From Myxococcales bacterium (GTDB lineage: Bacteria > Myxococcota_A > Polyangia > Polyangiales > Polyangiaceae), in NCBI GenBank assembly GCA_012514535.1, contig JAAZAA010000299.1, positions 1-64,000 of the forward strand: a stretch of 64,000 bases of DNA. Direction: 5' to 3'. The notes below the pieces were generated by a model. That model was given only the letters and a program-made list of their open reading frames with translations, searched no databases and was not told the origin of the DNA. Both the position numbers and the translations under genes were made by a program. Below, one piece after another: positions 43,625 to 52,066 of this stretch (its first letter is position 1; each line of letters begins with the position of its first letter).

Positions 43625-44542
43625 ATGAAGAACGCGCCCAAGGTCAGCATCGGCATCCCCGTGTTCAACGGAGAGAACTTCCTGGAGTCGGCCTTACGCT
43701 CCATCCTCGCCCAGACCTTCGAGGACTTCGAGCTGATCATCTCCGACAACGCGTCGACGGACCGGACCGCGGACATCTGCGAGCAGTACGCCTCCCAGGA
43801 CGGCCGGGTGCTGTACCTCAGGCAACCCGCGAACCTCGGCGCCCAGCCCAACTACAATCTCCTGGTGGGCCAGGCCCGGGGTCGCTATTTCAAGTGGGCC
43901 GCGCACGACGACATGCTCGCTCCGACCTTCCTGGAGCGCTGCGTCGACGTGCTGGACACCCACCCGCGGGTGACTCTCGTCTACCCCCGCGCCGAGGTCA
44001 TCGACGCCCACGGTCGCACCATCGAGCGCTATGACGTGCACCTCCAGACGGACTCGGAGGACGCCGGAGTGCGCTTCCGCGAGCTCCTGCTCTCGTGGCA
44101 CCGCTGTTACGAGATTTTCGGCGTGTTCCGGAGGGAGGCGTTGGCGCAGACGGATCTCTTCGACACCTTCTGGGGGGCGGATCGCACGCTCCTCCAGGAG
44201 GTGGCCCTGCTGGGACCCTTCCACGAGATCCCGGACTACCTGTTCCATCCTCGGAGCCACCCGGAGCAGTCGATCACCAAGCTCCGCGGCAAGGACGTGG
44301 CGCGCACCTACTGGAGCGACATGCGCAGCGCCGGCCGCATCGTGCTGCCCGCCTGGAACGTCATGCTCGGCAACCTGCGGCTCGTGCACAAAGCGGATGT
44401 CCCCCTGGGGGAGAAGGCACGCCTGTGTGGCTACGTCGGCAGCTGGGTGGGTCAGCACTGGAGCGATCTCGCTCGCGACGTGACCCGCGCCACACGGGCC
44501 GCGGCGTCACGCCCGACGGCTCCACCACGCCTGGGTCCGTGA
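43625..44542 (+). CDS. GT2-family glycosyltransferase
   Basis: A 305-aa GT-A fold transferase: VSIGIPVFNGENFLESALRSIL, ISDNASTDRTADI, and the DxD-type region WAAHDDMLAP. A C-terminal hydrophobic and basic part may contact the membrane. The start is an ATG at 43625 behind AGGAG. It opens a plus-strand pair with the GT4 gene 61 nt downstream. Confidence 0.92.
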   Translation: MKNAPKVSIGIPVFNGENFLESALRSILAQTFEDFELIISDNASTDRTADICEQYASQDGRVLYLRQPANLGAQPNYNLLVGQARGRYFKWAAHDDMLAPTFLERCVDVLDTHPRVTLVYPRAEVIDAHGRTIERYDVHLQTDSEDAGVRFRELLLSWHRCYEIFGVFRREALAQTDLFDTFWGADRTLLQEVALLGPFHEIPDYLFHPRSHPEQSITKLRGKDVARTYWSDMRSAGRIVLPAWNVMLGNLRLVHKADVPLGEKARLCGYVGSWVGQHWSDLARDVTRATRAAASRPTAPPRLGP

Positions 44543-44603
44543 CGGTCCTCGAGCGCAGGATTCGACGGCACCCCAACCTTCCATTCTACCACGCTCCACC
44601 AGT

Positions 44604-45893
44604 ATGCGCATCCTGAGCGTCTGCAATCTCTTCCCACCCTACGTGTTGGGAGGCAACGAAGTTCGCCTGCGCGAAATCCTGGAACGCCTCCGGTCGCAGC
44701 ACGAGGTGCGCGTCCTCACGAGCGCTCCGCCGCACGACGTCCACGCTCCCCCGGAGCCGTGGATCACCCGGGAGCTCGTCCAGGCCGTGCCGTATCCGCG
44801 GCCCATCACGGACCGCAGACTGTATCTCGCGCGAGAGCTCGTGGTCAGCGCCCTCAACTACGCCACCACGCTCCGGATCATCGAAGAGTTCACGCCCGAC
44901 GTGGTCTATGTGAGCGACACCAAGCGCACCTTCCTCGGCCCTGCCCACGCCGCGCAGCGCGCCCAGCTCCCGCTCGTCTGGGACATCACCGATCTGTCCC
45001 TCCTGGCGTACAGGCGCCGCCAGGGGCTCCGCCGCTGGGCGCCCTGGGCACACCTGGACGGGCTGAGCTTCCGGTATCCGATCGCGATCTCGCGCTTCAT
45101 CCGCGACGAGCTCATCCGCCAAGGAGTGCTCGAGCCAATCGCGGACGACGAGGCCGGCTACATCCGGCAAGGCGTGGACCTCTCCCGCTTCGCGGTCGAC
45201 GAGCCCGCGGTCGCCGACGGTCCGGCCCATCGCCTCCTGTTCGTCGGCACGCTGATCGAGGACAAGGGAGCGCACGTCGTGCTGCGCGCCCTCGAGCGCC
45301 TCGTGCGCCACGAACCCCCGGGGCATCCTGGGTATCGCTTGACGGTCTGCGGCGACAGCGGGGACGAGGCCTACAAGGCGCGTCTCCGCGCCATGGTGGA
45401 CGGCAGCGAGCTCAAGGACCGTGTGATCTTCCGGGGGCGCGTCACGCCGCAGGAGGCGGCGCGGATGTACCGCAGCCACGACGTGTTCGTGTTCTCGTCC
45501 ATCTGGCCAGAGCCCTTCGCGACGACGCCCCTCGAGGCGATGGCCTCCGGATGTCCCGTCGTCGGGACGCCGGTGGGTGGCCAAGCCGACTTCTTCCGAC
45601 ACGACGAAAACTGCCTCACCTACCGACCCGAGAGCGACCTCGAGCTGGCGGATCGCCTGCGCGCGCTGGCGGACCCGGCGCGGCGTCGACGGCTCGCGTC
45701 GCAGGCTCTGACGGAGGTCAAGGCCAAGTTCGACGTGCGCGACTACGTCCGTCGTATCGAGGAGGTCCTCCTGGAGGCGGCGGCGCGGCCCAACCCCCAA
45801 ACGATGAACACCTCGCGGCTCATCGCGGGGGCGGGTACGCCGAGCCAGTCGCTGGGGTCAGCGAGTCAGAGCGCCGATCCCGGCTCCCGGTGA
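44604..45893 (+). CDS. GT4-family glycosyltransferase
   Basis: A 429-aa GT-B protein with RILSVCNLFPPYVLGGNE at the N-terminus and LLFVGTLIEDKGAHVVLRAL, GRVTPQEAARMYRSHDVFVF and WPEPFATTPLEAMASGCPVVG in the donor half. It has a low-complexity C-terminal tail (Ser/Gly/Pro-rich). No strong Shine-Dalgarno precedes the ATG at 44604. It ends 26 bp from the convergent flippase gene. Confidence 0.92.
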   Translation: MRILSVCNLFPPYVLGGNEVRLREILERLRSQHEVRVLTSAPPHDVHAPPEPWITRELVQAVPYPRPITDRRLYLARELVVSALNYATTLRIIEEFTPDVVYVSDTKRTFLGPAHAAQRAQLPLVWDITDLSLLAYRRRQGLRRWAPWAHLDGLSFRYPIAISRFIRDELIRQGVLEPIADDEAGYIRQGVDLSRFAVDEPAVADGPAHRLLFVGTLIEDKGAHVVLRALERLVRHEPPGHPGYRLTVCGDSGDEAYKARLRAMVDGSELKDRVIFRGRVTPQEAARMYRSHDVFVFSSIWPEPFATTPLEAMASGCPVVGTPVGGQADFFRHDENCLTYRPESDLELADRLRALADPARRRRLASQALTEVKAKFDVRDYVRRIEEVLLEAAARPNPQTMNTSRLIAGAGTPSQSLGSASQSADPGSR

Positions 45894-45919
45894 GTTGGCT
45901 CCCGGTGAGCTCACTGAGC

Positions 45920-47515
45920 TCAGCGTGCCATCGCGCGCTGGAAACGTCCTCGCAGGCGAGCCACCACATACTGCCGCTCCTCGGGCGCGACCCCGAGCCA
46001 CCAGAACGCCACCCAGAACACGACGACGTTGATCGCCTCGAGGAGCGCCACCTCCCACAGGGCGTCCACGAGCCACACCTGCCGCAGAGAGTGCTGCACC
46101 GCGACCATCGCCAGGCACGGGAGGACGCTGGGGAGCAAGGTCTGCCGATAGAAGGCGGGCAGCCCGACCCCGAAGCGCCCCCGCATCCGCGGCTGGACGA
46201 GGCACACGTCGGTGGCGAGCGGTCCCACGAGGGAAGCCGCCGCCACGCCGATGAGGCCGAACTCCACCACGAGCCCCATGGACAGCCCCAGGTTCAAGAT
46301 CTGCCCCAGGATCATCGCGAGGGCGAGGAACCGCTGATCTCCGCACATGCTGAGCTGACTCTGCGAGTTCCCGTGGACCAACGACCCCAGGCTCGCGAGT
46401 AGGAGCAGCTGCATGGGGACGATCGTCTCTTCGAACTCGGGCCCCATCCACGCCAGCACCAGAGGGCGCGCCAGCACGGCGCAGCCGATGAGCAACGGCG
46501 TGGCGAACGCCACGGTGAACCGTGTCCCGGTGAGCCACACGCGCACCAGCCGCTCCTGAGCACCGGCGCTGTGGAGCTCCGCCACCACCGGCGTCAGGGT
46601 GCGCGTGATCTGAATGCAGAAGGTTCTGGCCTCGTCGGTCACCCGGAGTCCGATGGCGTAGACCGCGACCGCCGTCAGAGGCAGCGCGCTCTTCACCACG
46701 AAGGTGTCCACCCGTGAGCCGACGAGCGCGGCGATCTGGATCAGCATGAGGTAGAAGGAAAAACCCCAGATCTCCCGCAGCACGCTCCAATCGAAGTACC
46801 TGGGAGCGATGCTCACCTCGCGGCGCATCGTCGTGGCGCAGTGCACCGCCACCAGCAGTGCCGGCAGCAACGTGGCGATCCAGTTCAGCCACGCGAACGT
46901 CCGCAGGCTCGGGCTCATGGGGAGGATCAGGAGCACCGCGCTGAAGTAAACGAGGTTCGTCCCGATGTGGTATCCGTTCGCCAGCCACGTCTTCTGGTCC
47001 CCCACGAGCACGCCGCGAAACATCGCCAGAGGCAGCTTCAACAAGAACCCCGACGCAGCCACCAAGAACACGACCTCGGCGATGGGCCGGAGCTGGTGCG
47101 GCAGCTCGAACAGGGAGTCGAAGTTCTGGTAGAGGGAGAACGAGACGACCGCCAGGACGGTCGACTGGGCGACGAAGACCCAGAACAGCGTGCAGATCAC
47201 GCGACGGAGCCTGGCCGGATCGCGCTTCCCCCGAGCGTCGGCCACGTACTTCACCACGGACGTCCCGAAGCCGAGATCGATCAGGGTAAACAGGCTCACC
47301 ACGGCCCAAATCAAGCTCCAGAGGCCCCATTCCTCCTTCCCGACCGTATGGACGACGAAGGGAATGAGGACGAGGAACACGACGGCGTCGACCGCCCGAT
47401 CCACCTGGCTCGTCACCGTGTTGACGACGATGCGTTTCAGCCCGAGACGCTTCGAGTCACTACTCGGCGTCGTCGCGGGACCGCTCGGGGCTTCCGAATC
47501 ATCGGCTTTCGACAT
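45920..47515 (-). CDS. Wzx-type oligosaccharide flippase
   Basis: A 531-aa polytopic membrane protein with about 12-14 hydrophobic segments and the MATE/PST-type pattern: VVNTVTSQVDRAVDAVVFLVLIPFVV, GKEEWGLWSLIWAVVSLFTLIDLGFG, and a middle FSFYLMLIQIAALVGSRVDTFVV. It would move lipid-linked repeat units across the inner membrane. I start at the ATG at 47515. It is divergent from a GT4 gene. Confidence 0.9.
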   Translation of the reverse strand: MSKADDSEAPSGPATTPSSDSKRLGLKRIVVNTVTSQVDRAVDAVVFLVLIPFVVHTVGKEEWGLWSLIWAVVSLFTLIDLGFGTSVVKYVADARGKRDPARLRRVICTLFWVFVAQSTVLAVVSFSLYQNFDSLFELPHQLRPIAEVVFLVAASGFLLKLPLAMFRGVLVGDQKTWLANGYHIGTNLVYFSAVLLILPMSPSLRTFAWLNWIATLLPALLVAVHCATTMRREVSIAPRYFDWSVLREIWGFSFYLMLIQIAALVGSRVDTFVVKSALPLTAVAVYAIGLRVTDEARTFCIQITRTLTPVVAELHSAGAQERLVRVWLTGTRFTVAFATPLLIGCAVLARPLVLAWMGPEFEETIVPMQLLLLASLGSLVHGNSQSQLSMCGDQRFLALAMILGQILNLGLSMGLVVEFGLIGVAAASLVGPLATDVCLVQPRMRGRFGVGLPAFYRQTLLPSVLPCLAMVAVQHSLRQVWLVDALWEVALLEAINVVVFWVAFWWLGVAPEERQYVVARLRGRFQRAMAR

Positions 47516-47661
47516 TGCACGCGGTGCTTCCTCGCGGCCGATGGGCACGACTCCACGAGCCGAGGAGGGCTCGGGCGATTCCGAGCGGCGCCTTATCCCG
47601 AGCCATCGAGCCGACGTCTGCTCACGTCACTACGGCGTCCCAAGGACCGGAGGTTAGTCAG

Positions 47662-48843
47662 GTGCGGATCGTATTCACTTTGGGGGGAACCGACGCCGGC
47701 AAGTCAGGGCTTGGCAGCTACGTCAACGCGGTGCTGCCCGAGCTCCGAGTCATCACCGACAAGGAGGGTGTCGAGCTCGTGGCGCTCGGCTCCGCGTCGG
47801 AGCTCGAGTCCTATGCCGCCGCGCTCGTCGGCATCCAGACACTCACCGCGCCGCGTTGGGCCGCCTCGCCGGGACCGAGCGCGCTCTGGTACCTGGCGGC
47901 CGCCGGTCGCGCCGCGAAGCTGACCGCGGAGGACGTGATCCTCTACTCGGCGGCCAACCGACGCTTCGGAGCCTTCAACGGAGGCCCCTCGGTCGCGGTG
48001 GTGCACGACCTGGCCCAGCTGCACGTCCCGGGCAAGTACGACGCCTTGCGCATGGCCTATGTCCGCTATGGCCTCTGGTCCTTGCTCCGACGAGCGTCAC
48101 GGCTCGTGGCGATCAGCGAGGCCACGCGCACGGACCTCGTCGACGCCCTCGGGGTGGAGCGCGACCTCGTCGACGTCGTGCCCAACGGCGTCGACGCGAC
48201 GCGCTTCGCACCGCGCGCCCCTGACGATCCCGCCGTGCTCGAGGTGCGGCGGGCCCTCGGGCTCGCCTCCCCCTACCTGCTCTATCCCGCGCGGCTGGAG
48301 CTGCCCGCCAAGAACCACCTGCGGCTGCTGCGCGCCTTCGCCCGCTCCCGCGCCAGCACCTCGCACCAGCTGGTCCTCGTCGGCGCCGACTGGGGGGCTC
48401 GCGCGGCCATCTCCGACGCGATCACGACCCACGGCCTCGGGGCGCACGTGAAGCTCTGCGGTTACGTCGACGACAACGCGATCGCGCCGCTCGTCGCCGG
48501 CGCGGACGGCGTCGTCATGGTCGGCCTCTGTGAGGGGTTCGGGCTGCCGGCGCTCGAGGCGCTCGCCGCGGGGAGGCCGGTGTGCGCGTCCAACACGGGG
48601 GCCTTGCCCGAGGTGGTCGGCGATCTGGGCGCGCTCTGCGATCCGTTCAGCGTCGACTCCATCGCCGACGCGCTCAACCGCGTCGCCTTCGATGACGAAT
48701 ACCGAGCGCAGTGCGCGCGGCGCGGGCCGGAGCTCGCCCGAACCCGCACCTGGGCTCGCACCGCCGAAGGCCTGTATCAATCCTGCCGCCGCGCGGTCGT
48801 TTCCAGGAGGAGCTCACCACCACAGGAGGCGGCAGCAGAGTGA
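47662..48843 (+). CDS. GT4-family glycosyltransferase
   Basis: A 393-aa GT-B enzyme: IVFTLGGTDAGKSGLGSYV at the N-terminus, VVPNGVDATRFAPRA, LLYPARLELPAKNHLRLLRAF and LCEGFGLPALEALAAGRPVCAS in the donor half. The start is a GTG at 47662 behind GGAGG at eight bases; the track ORF extends into the flippase promoter region. Its stop overlaps the next start (GTGA). Confidence 0.92.
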   Translation: MRIVFTLGGTDAGKSGLGSYVNAVLPELRVITDKEGVELVALGSASELESYAAALVGIQTLTAPRWAASPGPSALWYLAAAGRAAKLTAEDVILYSAANRRFGAFNGGPSVAVVHDLAQLHVPGKYDALRMAYVRYGLWSLLRRASRLVAISEATRTDLVDALGVERDLVDVVPNGVDATRFAPRAPDDPAVLEVRRALGLASPYLLYPARLELPAKNHLRLLRAFARSRASTSHQLVLVGADWGARAAISDAITTHGLGAHVKLCGYVDDNAIAPLVAGADGVVMVGLCEGFGLPALEALAAGRPVCASNTGALPEVVGDLGALCDPFSVDSIADALNRVAFDDEYRAQCARRGPELARTRTWARTAEGLYQSCRRAVVSRRSSPPQEAAAE

Positions 48844-50030
48844 GGGTCTTGTTCGTGCACCAGCGCCTCGGCGACCTCGGCGGCGCCGAGTCCACCGTCC
48901 GCAGGCTCGGCGAGGGCCTGCGAGCGCGCGGCGTCGAGCTGGGGCTCGTCCATGGCGAGCTGACCGGCAAGGGACACGAGCGCTTCCGCGACTGCTTCGA
49001 GCGGTGCTGGTGCTGGAAGGAAGGCGAACTGCCGAGCGCCCTGGCTTGGGGCGCGGACGTCACCTTCGTCCACAAACTGGACGACCTCGCGGTGCTCGAG
49101 CACCTCGTGGAGGAGGCCTCCCCGCTCGTGCGCATGGTGCACGACCACGACATTTACTGTCAGCGCCGCCACCGCTACCTGCCCTGGAACCGGGAGATCT
49201 GCACGCGCCGCGCTGGTTGGGTGTGCGGCGCCCTCTGCGGCGTGGTGCGGGAAGGGCAGCGGCTGCGCCTGGCGTGGCCCGGAGACAAGCTGAAGGAGAT
49301 CGAGCTCAGCCGTCGCTTCGACCACCACGTGACGGTCAGCGATTACTTGAAGCGCGAGCTGCTCCTCCACGGCTTCGACGAGGCTCGCATCACGACCTTG
49401 TGGCCCGCCGTACGAGACGCCGCCGCGGACCACCAGGCGACCTATCGGGAGCCGCTGGTCGTGTTCGCCGGGCAGATCCTCCGGGGCAAGGGGGTCGACG
49501 TGCTGCTGCAGGCGCTCGCTCTCCTGCGCACGCCTGGGTGGCGCTGCAGCATCGTCGGGGACGGCTCCTACAAGGGCCGTTGCGAAGCGCTCGTCCGTGA
49601 GCTCCGCCTGGAAGATCGAGTGACGCTGCCGGGCTGGGTGCCCCAGGACGAGCTGCACCGCACGCTTTCGGGCGCTCGCGTGGGGGTCGTGCCCTCCGTG
49701 TGGCCGGAGCCGCTGGGGGCCGTCGGCATCGAGATGCTCCGGCATGGTCTGCCCGTGGTGGGGTTCGACGTCGGCGGGATCTCCGAGTGGCTGAAGGACG
49801 GCGTCAACGGCTACCTGGTGCCGGTCTTCGACCGCGCGCGCCTCGCCGAACGCATCGACGCCCTCCTCGCCGACCCTGAGCTCGCACGCCGCCTGGGGCA
49901 GGCCGGGCGTGAACAGGCAGCGACCTGGTGCGACGAGGAGCGAAACTTCGCGGTCGTCCTCGACGTCCTACGCGACGTGGCAGAGCGCAGCACCTCCCAG
50001 GAGCGCCCGCGAGCCGCGCAACTCGCCTGA
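48840..50030 (+). CDS. GT4-family glycosyltransferase
   Basis: A 396-aa GT-B enzyme with VRVLFVHQRLGDLGGAES at the start, VVFAGQILRGKGVDVLLQALALL, GDGSYKGRCEALV and SVWPEPLGAVGIEMLRHGLPVVG. A cysteine-rich stretch (CFERCWCWKEGE) and a further CQRRHRYLPWNREICTRRAGWVCG segment are unusual for the family and could bind a metal or form disulfides. GTG start at 48840 overlapping the previous stop, with AGGAGG upstream. Confidence 0.9.
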   Translation: MRVLFVHQRLGDLGGAESTVRRLGEGLRARGVELGLVHGELTGKGHERFRDCFERCWCWKEGELPSALAWGADVTFVHKLDDLAVLEHLVEEASPLVRMVHDHDIYCQRRHRYLPWNREICTRRAGWVCGALCGVVREGQRLRLAWPGDKLKEIELSRRFDHHVTVSDYLKRELLLHGFDEARITTLWPAVRDAAADHQATYREPLVVFAGQILRGKGVDVLLQALALLRTPGWRCSIVGDGSYKGRCEALVRELRLEDRVTLPGWVPQDELHRTLSGARVGVVPSVWPEPLGAVGIEMLRHGLPVVGFDVGGISEWLKDGVNGYLVPVFDRARLAERIDALLADPELARRLGQAGREQAATWCDEERNFAVVLDVLRDVAERSTSQERPRAAQLA

Positions 50031-50048
50031 ACACTCCCTGCGAACGCC

Positions 50049-51092
50049 ATGTCCCGATTCACGGTCCACGGCAGCGAACGACTCGAGCGGACGATCGCGG
50101 CTCAGCTCGGGGCGGTACGAGACGACCTCCTGAGCGCGCTCCCCCGTCGGTGGCTCGACTGTCTCGTGCTCGGCGGCGGCTACGGGCGCGGCGAGGGAGG
50201 CGCCGCGCGGACGAGAGACGGGCGCGAAGCCCCCCACAACGACTACGATCTCTTGCTCGTCCACCGCGCCGGCCCTCCGGCGGCGGGAGGCTGGACAAGG
50301 CCGCGGGCTCTCTCGCAGGCGCTCCGCGCGGTGGAGGCGAAGCACGCGCGCCTCACTGGCCTCCACGTCGACATCCTGCCCGTGCACCGAGCTCGCGTGC
50401 GCCGCCTGCCGCCCGCTCTGACCTGGTACGAGCTGGGCCGCGGCCACCACGTGCTCTGGGGCGACGCGCGCACCCTCGATCCCCTCGTGCGGCGGCAGCT
50501 CTCCCAGGTGCATCCGACCGAGTGGGGGCGCCTCCTGATGAACCGCGCGGCGGGACTCACCTTCGCGCGCTGGGTGCTGCGGGGGGAGCCCTGCGCCCTC
50601 GCGGAGGGAGAAGATCCGGACGCGTTCGTCACGCGCCAGCTCCAGAAGGCGTGGCTCGCTTTGGGTGACGTGTGGCTGGCGGATCGCGGCGATTACCACC
50701 ACCTCGTCTGCACTCGCCTGCGCCGCTTCGAGGCCCGGGCGACCGAGCACCCGGCCTGGGCGGACGCCTACCGGGACGCCGTCGCCTACAAGCTCGCTCC
50801 CGGCGCCCCACTCGACCGTCGAAGCCAACGAGCCCACCTCGACGAGCTCACGGAGCTCTACGTACCGCTCCTGCTCGAGCGCGCCGCCTCCCCTCGCCGC
50901 CCCACCGTAGGTCTGCTCGCCACGGTTCGCCACGTCCCCGCGGCTCGTTGGCTGAGCTTGCGGCCCTGGGCCTACCCACGGGAGCGACTACGACGAGCGA
51001 TCGCCGCCGAGCTGTCCGGCGATCGAGCCGGGTTCACCGCGCTCGTCCACGGTCCCGAGCCCTTCCTCCGTCTCTGGAGTCGCTATGGTTGA
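50049..51092 (+). CDS. nucleotidyltransferase-like protein
   Basis: A 347-aa protein with an N-terminal Pol-beta-type nucleotidyltransferase signature: VLGGGYGRGEGG, then NDYDLLLV, and DILPVH as a possible third acidic site. The rest is helical and of unknown function. Proteins of this kind occur in polysaccharide loci but their reaction is not established; they could transfer NMP to a sugar or protein. It lies 18 nt after the GT4 gene and overlaps the GT2 gene by 8 nt. Confidence 0.65.
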   Translation: MSRFTVHGSERLERTIAAQLGAVRDDLLSALPRRWLDCLVLGGGYGRGEGGAARTRDGREAPHNDYDLLLVHRAGPPAAGGWTRPRALSQALRAVEAKHARLTGLHVDILPVHRARVRRLPPALTWYELGRGHHVLWGDARTLDPLVRRQLSQVHPTEWGRLLMNRAAGLTFARWVLRGEPCALAEGEDPDAFVTRQLQKAWLALGDVWLADRGDYHHLVCTRLRRFEARATEHPAWADAYRDAVAYKLAPGAPLDRRSQRAHLDELTELYVPLLLERAASPRRPTVGLLATVRHVPAARWLSLRPWAYPRERLRRAIAAELSGDRAGFTALVHGPEPFLRLWSRYG

Positions 51093-51999
51093 GCCGCTTC
51101 ACCCGATCACCGTCGTCATGCGCAGCTACAACGACGCGCGCCTCCTCCCCCATACCCTGGGCGCCCTGGACGCCCAGGAGGGCGTGACGACGCGGCTGTT
51201 CGTCTTCGAGAGCGCGAGCACCGACGGCTCGAAGGAGATCTTCGAGCGACATGGCTACGACCGCATCGTGCACCTCGAGCCCGGCAGCTACCACTCGGCG
51301 ACGGTGCTCAACCAAGGCACGGAGTGGGCGGAGACGGAGCTCGTCGCCTACGTCAACAGCGACGCGATCATGATGAGCCGCCGTGTGCTGCGCCTGCTCG
51401 CGGACGCCATCGTCGCCGACGAGCGCTGCGCCGGCGCCTTTTGTCGACAGATCGTACGTCCCGACGCGACCCCGATGACGCGGCTCGACTACTTCACGGC
51501 CTTCGACAACCGGCACGAGCTCGGGAGCTTCGCCGACAAGATGAGCCTCGTGTGCAGCATGGTCCGACGCAGCGCCTGGGAAGGGAACCGCTTCGACGGC
51601 GCCCTCACCTTCTCCGAAGACTACGTGTGGAGCCACCGCGCGCAGCTCCAAGGCTGGCGCCTCCGCTACGTCCCCGAGGCCGTCGTCGAGCACAGCCACA
51701 ACTATGGGGCAGACGAGCTCTACCGACGTCACTTCGGCGACGCCGCGGCCCTGGCCTGCATCCGCGACACGGCCCCCAGTAGCTCGGCCCTCGGCGGCGT
51801 CGTGCTGCCCTGGACCAGGCGCTGCCTGCGCGACACCTGGCGCCTCGCCCGCATGGGAGCCTTCACGGAGGCGTGGCGTCTACCGGCCTATCGCTGGCCC
51901 ATGCTCCTCGGAGAGTGGCACGGCGCCCGCGCTGGCTGGCGCCATTTCCGCGATGAGGGGCGCAGCGATCCCCAACCCGTGGCTCCCCGCGTCGCGTGA
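51085..51999 (+). CDS. GT2-family glycosyltransferase
   Basis: A 304-aa GT-A enzyme: ITVVMRSYNDARLLPHTLGAL, FESASTDGSKEI, and VNSDAIMM as the DxD-like site, with a C-terminal EDYVWSHRAQLQGWRLRYVPEAVVEHSHNYG block typical of rhamnosyl-like transferases. Translation is likely coupled to the nucleotidyltransferase-like gene by the 8-nt overlap. It is probably the last gene of the locus. Confidence 0.9.
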   Translation: MVEPLHPITVVMRSYNDARLLPHTLGALDAQEGVTTRLFVFESASTDGSKEIFERHGYDRIVHLEPGSYHSATVLNQGTEWAETELVAYVNSDAIMMSRRVLRLLADAIVADERCAGAFCRQIVRPDATPMTRLDYFTAFDNRHELGSFADKMSLVCSMVRRSAWEGNRFDGALTFSEDYVWSHRAQLQGWRLRYVPEAVVEHSHNYGADELYRRHFGDAAALACIRDTAPSSSALGGVVLPWTRRCLRDTWRLARMGAFTEAWRLPAYRWPMLLGEWHGARAGWRHFRDEGRSDPQPVAPRVA

Positions 52000-52039
52000 C
52001 GAGGGGAGCCCGCGCTCCTCGAGCCGCTCGGGCCCCTCG
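52000..52039. terminator. GC-rich hairpin between convergent genes
   Basis: CGAGGGGAGCCCG (52000-52012) pairs imperfectly with CGGGCCCCTCG (52029-52039), directly after the GT2 stop and before the convergent ATPase stop. There is no T-tract. It could terminate both genes. Confidence 0.35.
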
Positions 52040-52066
52040 CTGAGGGAGCTCGCTGAGGGCTCTCGC

